This document shows positions 44,083 through 53,580 of a stretch of DNA of 64,000 nucleotides, piece after piece. How positions within the stretch are numbered: position 1 is the stretch's first letter; each line of letters opens with the position of its first letter. Origin of the DNA: Diplodia intermedia (taxonomy: Eukaryota > Ascomycota > Dothideomycetes > Botryosphaeriales > Botryosphaeriaceae); NCBI GenBank assembly GCA_021495925.1, contig JAKEKT010000021.1, positions 124,001 to 188,000 on the forward strand, in the 5' to 3' direction. A program made the translations under genes and the position numbers. The notes under the pieces were generated by a model. It was not told the DNA's origin. It worked only from the letters and a program-made list of their open reading frames with translations, and searched no databases.

Positions 44083-45261
44083 ATGCAAGGCTTCAACATG
44101 GGCCGGTACTACCCGCCCTCCACCTCCGACGCGCCCACATTCAACAACGACCAGCACCCCCTCGGCGCGCGCGCGCGCAAGCTGCGCACCGACGGCATCC
44201 TCGTCGTGCGCTTCGAGATGCCGTTCGCCGTGTGGTGCGACACGTGCGCGCCGCCCGCGCTCATCGGGCAGGGGGTGCGGTTCAACGCCGAGAAGCGGCG
44301 GGTCGGCGCGCACCACTCGACGCCCGTGTGGGAGTTTGCGCTCAAGCACGCGGCGTGCGGCGGGCGCATCGTGGTGCGGACGGACCCGGCGCGCGCCGAG
44401 TACGTCGTCGAGAGCGGGGGGAGGCGGAGGGATTACGGGGACGGGCGGAGGGGGGAGGAGGGGGAGGAGGCGGAGGGGGAGTATTATGAGGGCTTGTTGG
44501 GGGGAGAGGGGAAGAAGGAGATCCTGACGCCCGACGAGGTAAGGGCGCGCAAGGGCGATGCGATGGCGAGGCTGGAGGGACGGAAGGGTGAGAAAGAGAA
44601 GAAGGCGTGGGAGGCCAGCCGCGTCGAGGAGCTGCGCCGCCTGCGCGAGAAGGACTGGGCCGACCCGTACGCGGCGAACAAGAAGCTGCGCCGCCCGTTC
44701 CGCGAGCAGCGCAAGGAGCGGCTCAAGGACGAGGGCGTCAAGGAGGCGCTGCAGGAGCGCTTCGGCCTCGGCTTGGAGATTGTCGACGAGCGGGAGGAGG
44801 ACCGGCGGCGCGCGAAGCTGGTCGACTTTGGTGGTGGTGGTGATGCGGGCGATGATGGCGATGTCGAGGCCGCCGCCCTGAAGGCCGCGGCGAGGCCGCT
44901 GTTTGGAGAGGTCCCGCCGCCGCCGAGCGATGATGATGCGTTGTTGGTGGCGCAGAAGAAGACCAAGGGGAGGACGAAGGCCGAGCGGGCCGCCGAGTTG
45001 AGCAGGCACGCGCTTCAGCAGAAGCTCAAGGGCAACACCAGAGCCGCGATGGACCCTTTCTCGGCTGAGAAGACTCGCGTCGGACCGCCCACCATTGCTG
45101 GCATCAAGAGGAAGCGCGGCGCCATCACCGCCAGTGAGGGTCCTAAAGACAGCGTCAGCCGCGATACGACTCCAGATCAGGAACTGCCGCCTCGGTCAAG
45201 CAGAGCTCCATCTGAAAAGAGGACGTTGGCATTGGTGGATTATGGCTCGGATGATGAGTGA
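44083..45261 (+). CDS. CWC16-family splicing factor (CCDC130/Saf4-like)
   Basis: A single exon encodes 392 residues. The start MQGFNMGRYYPP is the invariant opening of the CCDC130/Saf4 branch. The CWC16 domain continues with ARKLRTDGILVVRFEMPFAVWCDTC (first cysteine pair) and KHAACGGRIVVRTDP (third ligand), then ADPYAANKKLRRPFREQRKE and a long charged coiled coil. The C-terminus ends in a short acidic ALVDYGSDDE. Yju2/CWC16 proteins join the spliceosome around the first catalytic step; the Saf4 branch is implicated in disassembly of aberrant spliceosomes. The frame is open far upstream, but the earlier codons are proline/histidine noise, so the ATG at 44083 is preferred. Confidence 0.92.
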   Translation: MQGFNMGRYYPPSTSDAPTFNNDQHPLGARARKLRTDGILVVRFEMPFAVWCDTCAPPALIGQGVRFNAEKRRVGAHHSTPVWEFALKHAACGGRIVVRTDPARAEYVVESGGRRRDYGDGRRGEEGEEAEGEYYEGLLGGEGKKEILTPDEVRARKGDAMARLEGRKGEKEKKAWEASRVEELRRLREKDWADPYAANKKLRRPFREQRKERLKDEGVKEALQERFGLGLEIVDEREEDRRRAKLVDFGGGGDAGDDGDVEAAALKAAARPLFGEVPPPPSDDDALLVAQKKTKGRTKAERAAELSRHALQQKLKGNTRAAMDPFSAEKTRVGPPTIAGIKRKRGAITASEGPKDSVSRDTTPDQELPPRSSRAPSEKRTLALVDYGSDDE

Positions 45262-45606
45262 ACAATCGCCCCTGTTCGCAACGCAGCGTCGCATCGTGTA
45301 TGGAGGAATGTGGAAAAAGAGACGAGGGCGTGGGAGACAGGCGTTTTAGATACCCCCCGCGCACAACTGCGCTTGCTTTTGGCATTGATATGATGCTCTT
45401 CTCAGTTCTTTACACTAAATCCAGAGCCCATCTATATACAGCCCACCTACCGCTTTTGAACCCGTTCGTCGTTTTGCCGCACGTGTTTTACTATACGTTG
45501 CGCAATGCTACATACTTGAGTGGTATCTTTCGAGTGAATAAATGAAAAAAAAAAAGAAAACGCTCACCAACAAGAAAATCATCCAACACCACCACCACAA
45601 CGACGA
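45262..45606. other. Short convergent 3' region
   Basis: This 345-bp gap holds the 3' ends of the CWC16 gene (plus) and GH18-UBA gene (minus). The only notable motif is AATAAA with a following A-rich tract (45537-45558). Confidence 0.55.
45537..45558 (+). terminator. AATAAA with A-rich tract, candidate poly(A) signal
   Basis: GAATAAATGAAAAAAAA lies 276 bp after the CWC16 stop and 48 bp before the stop of the opposing GH18 gene. It could direct polyadenylation of the CWC16 transcript. Fungal signals are loose, so this is tentative. Confidence 0.3.
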
Positions 45607-47079
45607 CTATTGCTCAAACAACAAGCCCGCCGCCATCTCCACGTTCCCGTCCGTCGCGTTCAACGCCGCCACCGCGCTCTGCCTGCCGAACCCCAGCTCC
45701 ACCAGCTGCTCCACCGCCTCGGGCCACGGCACCTGCGGCTCCCCGGGGGCCATGGGCATCTGGGCCGACGGCGCGCTCCTCTCGACGCCCCTGCCGGCAT
45801 CGACGTCGTCCGCGGGCGGCAGCGCGCTCCTCACCACCCTCCCCACCCGCGTCGCCCACTCCCACGGCCTGCTCTCATGCGGCGGCGCATCGCCACCACC
45901 ACCACCATCCCTCGACCCGGCATTGAAGTACTCCCACCCCATGACGCCGCCAAAACACCTGACGCCGCCGCCGCCGCCGCCCCCCGTCGGATGCGGGAAC
46001 CTGGCGCGGCACACGCGCAGCACGTCCTCGAGGGCGGGGCAGTCGACGAAGCCGGAGCCGCCGTTGGCGGGGTTCGTCAGGACGCCGAGGACGACCTTCT
46101 GCGGGGGCCAGCCGGCGGCGACGACGGCGAGCCACAGGCGGGCGTCGCGGGCGTCGCCCCAGCCGTTGTAGAACTGCGCGTTGTACCACGACACGAGCGC
46201 GCCGTGGCCGGCCTCGAGCGCGAAGTGGTTGAAGCCGCTGAGGTGCGGCAGCGACTGCGGGATCGTCATTGGCGGCGCCGTCGGCAGCCCCGTCGCGGGG
46301 TCCGAGGGCACGTATTGCGAGGGTGGGAGTCGCATGTCCGGGACCAGCGCCGTGGCGACGGGCGCGAGCGTGAGGAGGAAGGCGGGGCCGAAGTCGGCGC
46401 GGAGCCGCGCGAGCAGCCGGAGCAGCGTGGGCAGCGCGATGGCTTCTTCGACGTCGAGGTCGAGGCCGTCGAGGTGGCGGCGGCGGAGGAGGTCGCGGAG
46501 GGGGGTGTAGTATGCTTCGAACTGGGAGGGAGGGTCACGCGCCGAATCAGCTGGATATGCGTGGTGGTGTTGTGCGAGAGGGGCGGCGGTGGCAGAGGGA
46601 GGGAGGGAAAGAAGGCATTGGACGGGTCATCATGGGGACGAATGGTGTGGGACACGAATGGCAAACACCCGACTTACCTCCTCGGCGCTCCCCTGCAGCC
46701 GCCAGTAGCTCCCCTTCGCCGCGCCGCCCAGCATCCCCATCACCTTGACGCCCGCGCCCTGCAGCCACGCCACCTCCCCCCACAGCGTGTCGAACTTGGC
46801 CGCATCGGGCGCGTCGTCGTTCAGCGTGATGTTGCCCGGCCCTTCGTTCAGGTGGATCGCGGCGACGATGACGTGCGTCACGCCCGTGTTGTGCGTGATG
46901 AGCGGCAGCAGCGACACGGGCTCCTGCGGCTGCGGGCCCGGCTTGTGGTGCGTCTGCGCGTAGAGGACGAAGCGCGGGAGCGGGTTGATCGAGCGGTCGA
47001 GGAGCTGTTGTTGCTGTTGCTGGTCGTCGTCGGTGGGCGGTTGTTGCTGTTGCTGTGGTGGGGGCGGGGTTGGTGGCAT
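45607..47079 (-). CDS. GH18 glycoside hydrolase with C-terminal UBA domain
   Basis: Exons 46678-47079 and 45607-46521 join in phase to 438 residues. The start MPPTPPPPQ leads into a P/Q-rich segment, not a signal peptide, so the protein is probably cytosolic. The TIM barrel opens with PRFVLYAQTHH. The catalytic motif is HLDGLDLDVEE (D152-x2-D155-x-D157-x-E159), followed by the substrate-site motif WYNAQFYN (residues 246-253) and the last-strand tryptophan in VMGWEYFNAG. Residues 398-438 form a UBA domain (AVEQLVELGFGRQSAVAALNATDGNVEMAAGLL). GH18 enzymes include chitinases and endo-beta-N-acetylglucosaminidases. A UBA domain binds ubiquitin, so a cytosolic role on glycoproteins marked for degradation is an attractive inference. 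All catalytic residues are present. Confidence 0.9.
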
Positions 47080-47661
47080 TGGAGGGAGTGGGGAGATGGT
47101 AGGCGGGAGGAGACGAGAGTTGATTGGTCTTGGGAGGGGGACGGGGAGGGAGGGAGGCGAGCTGCTGGATGCGTGCCCGGCGGTATGGTTGGAGGAAGGT
47201 GTTGCGGCAGACGTTCGGGAAAGGCGGCTCAGCTTGCGGGAGCGGCGCGACGCAAGGCGCGGAGGGGCTTGGGCTCGCCGGAGGATCAACGCAAGGTGCG
47301 GGGCACAACCATGGAACTGCCAAGCGATGCGTGCTTCTCCGGGTTCCTGGGTACGTGCTAGTGCACCAAACATGCAAGGAAGCCGTCGTTACTCGACGCA
47401 GGTCGGGATGACTCGCATGTCCGCGATCGAAACCGATTGGAAAACATCACCGTCTACGCCAATCAAGAGCGAAGAATGTATTACTCTATGAAACAAGCTG
47501 AAAAAACCAACACGCTTGCTCAGAAATAGGGTCTCGAGAGCTTCCGGTCGTCAGAGGGGGCTGATAGCCAAGAGCGCTTCATAACGCAGCATTACAGAGA
47601 AATGTTTCTTTCGAATCCAACAAACAATACAATCGTGAAAATCAATGGGCTCCTGCCGCGA
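47080..47661. other. Intergenic, tandem minus-strand genes
   Basis: This 582-bp stretch holds the GH18-UBA promoter and the SLM1 3' region. The minus-strand frame upstream of the GH18 start stays open to 47373, but its sequence is basic and low-complexity, so I did not extend the gene. Confidence 0.5.
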
Positions 47662-49351
47662 TCAAGCCTTCTTCTCGACCGCACTGGCCGGCTCGCTGGT
47701 CGGAGCGCTGGCCACCGCCGGGCTCTCCGTCGTCTCGCCGCCGGTGATGCCCTGCGTCTGGAGCGGCGAGGGCGCCTTCTCATCTCCCGGCGTGGTGGGG
47801 CTGGCGCTCAGCGTGGTGCTGGCGGCCCGGCTGCCGGCAGGGCTGATGGGCGAGTCGTTGGTGGCGGTGCCGATGCACGAGCGGAGCGTGTTGTACCACT
47901 TCTCGGCGTCCGACGGCGTGTGCGCCTTGAACGCGAACTCGTGCGTCATGGAGAAGGCATTGCCGACCTTGCCCTTGGACACGTCCTTGCCCTTGACGTT
48001 GAACTTGTTGCCGTCGATGGCGCCCATGACGCAGTCGGGTAGGAACAGCGAGATGTCTGGCTCCGGGTCCTTGGCGAAGTCGTCGTCGGTCTTGAACTCG
48101 TGCAGGAACTTGGCCGGCGAGACGACGTAGAAGGCCGTGTTGTAGCTGCGCAGCATCTTGCCGCGGCGTTCCAGCGAGCCGGCGATCAGCGGCTGCGTCG
48201 CGCGGTGGCCCTGGTTGGGGAAGGAGATGTTGGAGACGGCGCGCGGCGGGGCATTTGGGTCGATGAGGATGTGGGTGTTGCGCTGGATGAAACCTGGGAT
48301 CAAGTCAGCGCCATATCTCGGTCGCCGTGCCTCGTTGTCTACTCACCCTGCCACTCGTAGTCAAGGGGTATGCAAGCCGCGGTGCCCACGATGTCGTTGT
48401 ACATGGCCTTGGTCTGCTCCTGCTGGCCGGTCAAGATCTTCGCCATCGCTTCCAGTCCCTGCTGCATCGTCTGGATGACATGCGCCTCGAACTGCGCGAA
48501 GTTGCCCTGGACAGCCAACAGGTCCTGGCGATTGTTGTTCTCCTCGATGACCTGCTTGTTCAGCCGGTGCATAACCTGCCGCTGCAGCACATACGGGTCC
48601 TCCGACGCCGTCATGCGCCCGCCCTGCGAGTCGAACGCTGCCGCATGCTGGCCCAGCAGCTCAATGTGCTTCTGCGTCACGGCGCGCGCCTTGTCCACGA
48701 CCTTCCCTTGCTTGCCCGCGCCCTTGGTGAGCTCCTTGTTCTTGTTCTTGATCTCGGCGTGCAGGCGCTCGAACGACGGCAGCACCTGGCCCTTCAGCGC
48801 CTTGGCCGTCTCGTTGTGCGAGTTGGAGATTCCCTGGTTGCCCGCCGCGGTCAGCCGATTGTCGTTCCACCTGCTTTGCGCAGTGGTGCATTGCCCTTAC
48901 CTGGGTGTTGGAGCGAATGTTGTCGAACATGCCCGCCATTCCGCCCAGATTCTGGTCGAAGTGGTGCGCTTCCCTCAGGGGGTTCGAGACGGTCTGGTAG
49001 CATTGCGTGAGTAACATGCGCCCGCGCAATGTCTGCAGGAGCTGCGCGCACCTTCAAAACCTTCTCATACTCCTTCGCCTGGTTGAGCTGCAGCTTCTCG
49101 GTCGCGGTGATGTACTCCTCGAGGTAGCCGCACGCGTGCTTCCATGCCTGGAGGCGCTCCTGGAAGAGCTTCGTCACCTGTCGTATCGCGAGAAGTGGCG
49201 TGTTAGCGTCATCTGTTCTGTCGTGGCCGCAGGAACTTCGCCGTCAAGCACGAACCTCGTTGGTGTCTTCATCGCCGATCACACCCTCCTCGCCCATCGT
49301 AGTGGTGGTCGTACTGCGCGTGGGCAGCGTGCTTTCGGTAGGGCTGGACAT
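47662..49351 (-). CDS. SLM1: Slm1-type BAR/PH-domain TORC2 effector
   Basis: Five exons on the minus strand (49256-49351, 49052-49177, 48901-48993, 48347-48833, 47662-48293) close to 477 residues. The N-terminal half is a BAR-like helical region (VTKLFQERLQAWKHACGYLEEYI, then NPLREAHHFDQNLGGMAGMFDNIRSNTQ, then ELTKGAGKQGKVVDKARAVTQKH). A PH domain follows (GSLERRGKMLRSYNTAFYVVSP to FAFKAHTPSDAEKWYNTLRSC). The tail is serine/threonine/proline-rich. In yeast, Slm1/2 bind PI(4,5)P2 at eisosomes and plasma membrane and pass stress signals to TORC2 and calcineurin. The first donor (GTTCGT) is weak, but the join TNEVTKLFQE fits the family. Confidence 0.92.
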
Positions 49352-50068
49352 TATGGTGTCGTGGCGTGGTCTAGGAATGCGGGCGGGGCTGACGAAGGTC
49401 GCGAGCGTTCGCGATGGAAGGGAGCGGAACGGGGCGCAATATATGTACGTGTGGGGTGGGGAAATTGGAAGATTAGAGGGTGGTGGTCAACAGTAAAAGG
49501 GTGGTTGTCTTGGCCGAGCCGCCGCGTAAGAGGCGCCCAGGGGTTATACGCAAAAAGCGAGCGCGGCAGCTGGACGGCGGGACGTCTGGGCCATTGTGCA
49601 AGAGCGACGGCGTTGAACTGTGGTATGAAGTCACCGCTAGTGCCAGTGCCCGACAGTACTTGGCTAGACCCTGAAATGCTTGTGATTTGCATTATTGCAC
49701 CGATCCCGCATGCGCCAGTCTGGAGCGGCGGAGAATGTTTGGGATCTTTGCAGGGAATCCCAACACGTCATCGTGCAGGGGTCACCTGCTATGTATCGCT
49801 CTTTCAAGCCACCACGCCAAACATCGCCACCTTCCTCTTCGACACATGATGTAGTTGGTGTGGGTCCATTAGCCGTGTTTCATTACTACTCTGTCGTGCT
49901 CAAAACCAAAACAGCATGTATTAGTTTTGTATGTAATTGCCAACGCCGAATCCATGCTGACATGCCGGAGGTGGGTATCATCCGCGCCAGTCTCCTTTCT
50001 ATAACGATAAAAAAATGAAAGAGCACCAAAACCATCTAGTAGAATTCATTCAAAAGCAAACGGGAGTA
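49352..50068. other. Intergenic, tandem minus-strand genes
   Basis: This 717-bp region is the SLM1 promoter and the 3' region of the arrestin gene. No gene, RNA or repeat recognised. Confidence 0.5.
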
Positions 50069-52313
50069 TCAATGGCTGACATGGGCAGCCTCGGGGCGCA
50101 GGGCACGATTGAATGCCGTATTACGCTCCGTCTCCTCTGTAAGCGTGGCCAGGCTGCCGGTCGGAGATGGGGTCGTCTCCCTGCTCCCGCGCAAGTGTGC
50201 TTGCCCGGGTCGTAGCGGTTCATGCACAGGGCTTGCTGGTCTGCTCGTGGCTACAGCATATGTCGGAAGATCCTCGCTGATCGGTGTGCGCAGCGGGGTT
50301 CGTAGCGCCGTGTTGTAGCTGGGAATGCGTGCCAGAGCTTCCATGTCATACGAGATGGTGTCCACTGGCGGGAAGTAACTCGGACTGTCACGGCTGTCGC
50401 GAGAGCGGTGCATGCTGTTGTGCGATTGGCGGCCGCTGTTGTTTCCGGAATTACTCGATTCGTTGCCCGTCGGGCTAATGGGCGCCGAGCTCTCGTAGCC
50501 GTTGTGCGGCGTGTTGGTGCCAGAGGAATGCCGTGAGTAGCTGTTGTTTCGCGAGTTCAACCCGCTGTTGTTCTGTGAAATACTGAGTCGTGTCAGGCGC
50601 GAGTGCAGTTGGCTTGCAGATGCGCCAGTTCCACCCGCAACGGTCGTGTCCAATGAAGGCAAGTCCTCAACAGAGTTTCTCCGGCTCTGTGCGTAGTACG
50701 GTGTAACGTAGCCACTCTGGTTTGGAGAGCCATGCCAGCCGCCAGGGGTTCTGAATCCGCTCGGGTCAATGTCTCTGTACATCTGGTCCAGCTGGTGCTC
50801 AGCATAAGTGGGGGGTGCGGCCTGAGTCGCCTCTGCATGCATGGCCGCTTCAACTGCGGAGCCCGAGATAGCAGCCAGAACCTGCTGATCCTCGCCGATC
50901 GGGAGATTCGGTGAGATGAACAAAACACAGTTGTTCTTGACGAGAAGCTGTGCAAACGTCAGCAGATGATTCAAAGGGCAGAGTATACGGAAAATCCTTA
51001 CCTGACTAGTGTGGCCCTCCGGATTGTGCAGGTTTACGAAGAGCTTGATCTTGTGATCTATTCTGATGAAATCCGTCTCCACATTCTGCCTGCACTTCTT
51101 CAGAGACTTGGGGAATGGCAATGCCAGCTTGAACTTGAAAGACTCGTCGAATGGGTGGTCGTCGTCCTCGTCGGTCATCCTCTGCTCGGCGTCGGTGGGC
51201 ATCTCGAACTCCTCTTTTGCAACGATAGCATCCCAGGAGTGCGGAATGTTTCGTTCGCCCTGGATAGCGTTCAGGACGACGTGTTCGTGAAGTTCCATCT
51301 TGATTTTTCCGATCGTAACACCCTTCTTCAATGGAATCAACTGGAAGTCTGCCATGGCCTGCGTTCCGTAGATGAAATTCGTTTGCGGAATGGTGATCTT
51401 GTAGCACAGTTTGTCGGCCCACACATCTTCGTTGGTCTGGGTTCACATGTTAGTGGGTCGGATACTCGGTGATGTCAGAGGCCGCCAGTACAGAGACCGG
51501 GCCACCTCTTCGGATAGGATGCAATTCACCTGTTCCATCGCAGCATCGGACAGGATCTCCGACGCCAGCGTGCGGATAATCCTCAAATGCTTGTCCGCGT
51601 ACAGTGTCTTGGCCATCATGCCGCGGTCCATTGTCGCGTGAAGGTTGTAGACGATGTAGCTTCCGGCAAGACCCTCGACGCTCTCTGGTAACGAGCCTCT
51701 CAGCGTGAACTTGAAGTTCCATTCGTGAACGCCCGGGCCCATATGATGCACAGTCTTCTTGACAGCGAGATCCGTGGGGTAGATCTGCAGATGCTCTCGG
51801 AGAAATTCATCTTTGTAGACGATCTGCTGCGGATTGACAGCATTCGTGAGCCAGCTGCAACAGAGCCGTGGTTAGCAGGCGGATGCCCCCGCAAGTTGAC
51901 AGGCGACACAGCAGGTGCACCTACGAGACTTTCCGCGTGCCAATGAGAGACAGTTTGATGGAGCGGACGGGAATCGAGTCGTGGTTCGTCAGGACCAGCT
52001 TTCCGGTAAGAGTGACGGACTCGGCGTGGTGCGCATCGCCCTGGAAAACAATGAAAGGCGAGTCCGGTCTGGAGAAAGGCAGTTAGTGACTGACAGCAGG
52101 ACAAAAGATAGACAGCAGCAGACGTGGGCAGTTCAGCAAGGACAACGCGTGGGTAGAACAGGGCGCAGGCAAGTGCAGCAAGAGGTTTATCGGCTGGCAG
52201 TCCCCAGGAATGCAGCCCGCAGAAATCTCATCGGAGTTGCGCAAGAATTCGTACCTGATTTCCAGCACCGGCTTGGACTTGCCGCCGCCAAAGACCTTGG
52301 GGGTCGCGACCAT
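50069..52313 (-). CDS. creD: CreD/Rod1-like alpha-arrestin (ART family ubiquitin-ligase adaptor)
   Basis: Five exons on the minus strand (52255-52313, 51925-52068, 51530-51854, 51002-51436, 50069-50947) close to 613 residues. The arrestin N domain is marked by SVTLTGKLVLTNHDSIPVRSIKLSLIG and GVHEWNFKFTLRGSLPESVEG. The C domain is marked by KITIPQTNFIYGTQAMADFQLIPLKKG and by MELHEHVVLNAIQG. A PPTY motif (residues 366-369) and a later LPTY are the WW-binding sites for a Rsp5/HulA-type HECT ligase. The tail is serine/asparagine-rich. In Aspergillus, CreD opposes CreB/CreC in carbon repression and aids transporter endocytosis. The symbol is by resemblance; a paralogue such as ApyA is possible. 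The last intron (54 nt) is a multiple of three and stop-free. Confidence 0.88.
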
Positions 52314-53580
52314 GGTTGCGGAGGAATAATCGCCAGAGACTGGCGGAGTGTTGCTGGCTCTGGAAAAGGTGTAGCAGCGACTGCGGTGGCGGAGGCGAGA
52401 GACGTGAGCTTGTGCGGGTGTTGGTGCACCGCGTGGGAATAATTAAGTAGACGTGCAGTAGGAAGTCCGTGAGGCGATCGTCGGAATCATGCGACTGTCT
52501 CTGATACTGCAGGAGTTGCTGCAGCTCTGGGTGCAGCAGGCCAGACAGCAGGCGCCCCTTCTGTTGGTAGCGGCGATGGGGGGTGCGTGCAATATGACAG
52601 GACAGGACGTGGTGGGTATGGGAGCTCTCTCCGAGACAAAGCAGGTATGCCGATAGCGGTCACACACGGCCAAGGTGCGCGGGTGACGTGATATGTCAGG
52701 TCAATCGAGCGGCGGGATCAACGCGCGATGCGCGGGAGGTGCAGGCCGGCAGGGCTGGCGCGGCGTGGGACTGCAGGAGGGCGCGTTGGATGCAGCGTCG
52801 CGGGATGCAGTCCTTCTTCAACGCGGTGGCGGCCACGGGCATCCCGAAAGCACACGAGAATAAAGTGGCTCCGCGGCGGCGCTTGATTGCGCGGACGGGC
52901 CCCGAGGCCGCTCCTGACGGGATCAAAGCAACGCCCAGCCGGCGATAGAGCGATGACGTTTTTTTTGCAGCGAAGCTTGGGAGAAAAACTTATCTCCCGC
53001 CACAGCGCAGCCGCCTGTGCTGGAGCCCGGGGCGCAAGATAGGCTGGAAATGGCGCCGACAATTCGCGAAGTCTCCGCCGGACCCGCCACGCTGCTTGCG
53101 GCAAGCTCAGGGTGCCTGCGCGCGCGGAAAAGGGCTCACTCATGTGAAGGCACAAAGGGCTGTGCGTCCTCCCTATTGCGGCTCCAGGCCTGGCGCGCCC
53201 ACCACCAAGGGCGGAGCCAGCACGGGCACTGCCGCGCTGGCACGCTCCCGGCGCGCGAACTCCTGCACATGCGCGGCGCCCATCGCCATTCTGCTCGTAT
53301 GTAATAATATCGCGCATGCAGGTGAAGCGAAACGTTTCACGCGGTTTTTGCTCTGCCACGCCTGCCACCACCACTCCCGCGCGCCGAAGCCGTGCCCGGC
53401 GTATCAGACCATCGAATGATCGCTGACGAAAGTATCATGCCCTCGCTGCCCGCCCGCCTGCACCCGTCCGCCTCGGGCAAGATCTCCTATATACACTGGG
53501 AAACGCAGCACGCCGGCTGGGCTGCCCGCCTTCCGCGCCGGCCCATGTCTCGCCGCTCTGTGCGCGCCGTCGTCGGCCGG
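52314..53580. other. Intergenic between creC and the arrestin gene
   Basis: This 1.27-kb stretch holds the arrestin promoter and the creC 3' region. Open frames on both strands are arginine/alanine-rich products of high GC content, without motifs. No gene recognised. Confidence 0.5.

Noticed and set aside
44065..45009. 314-codon minus-strand frame opposite the CWC16 gene
   Set aside because: Leucine/proline/arginine-rich shadow of a strongly conserved splicing factor.
45610..47361. 583-codon plus-strand frame opposite the GH18-UBA gene
   Set aside because: Arginine-rich antisense shadow; the minus strand carries the intact GH18 catalytic motif and UBA domain.
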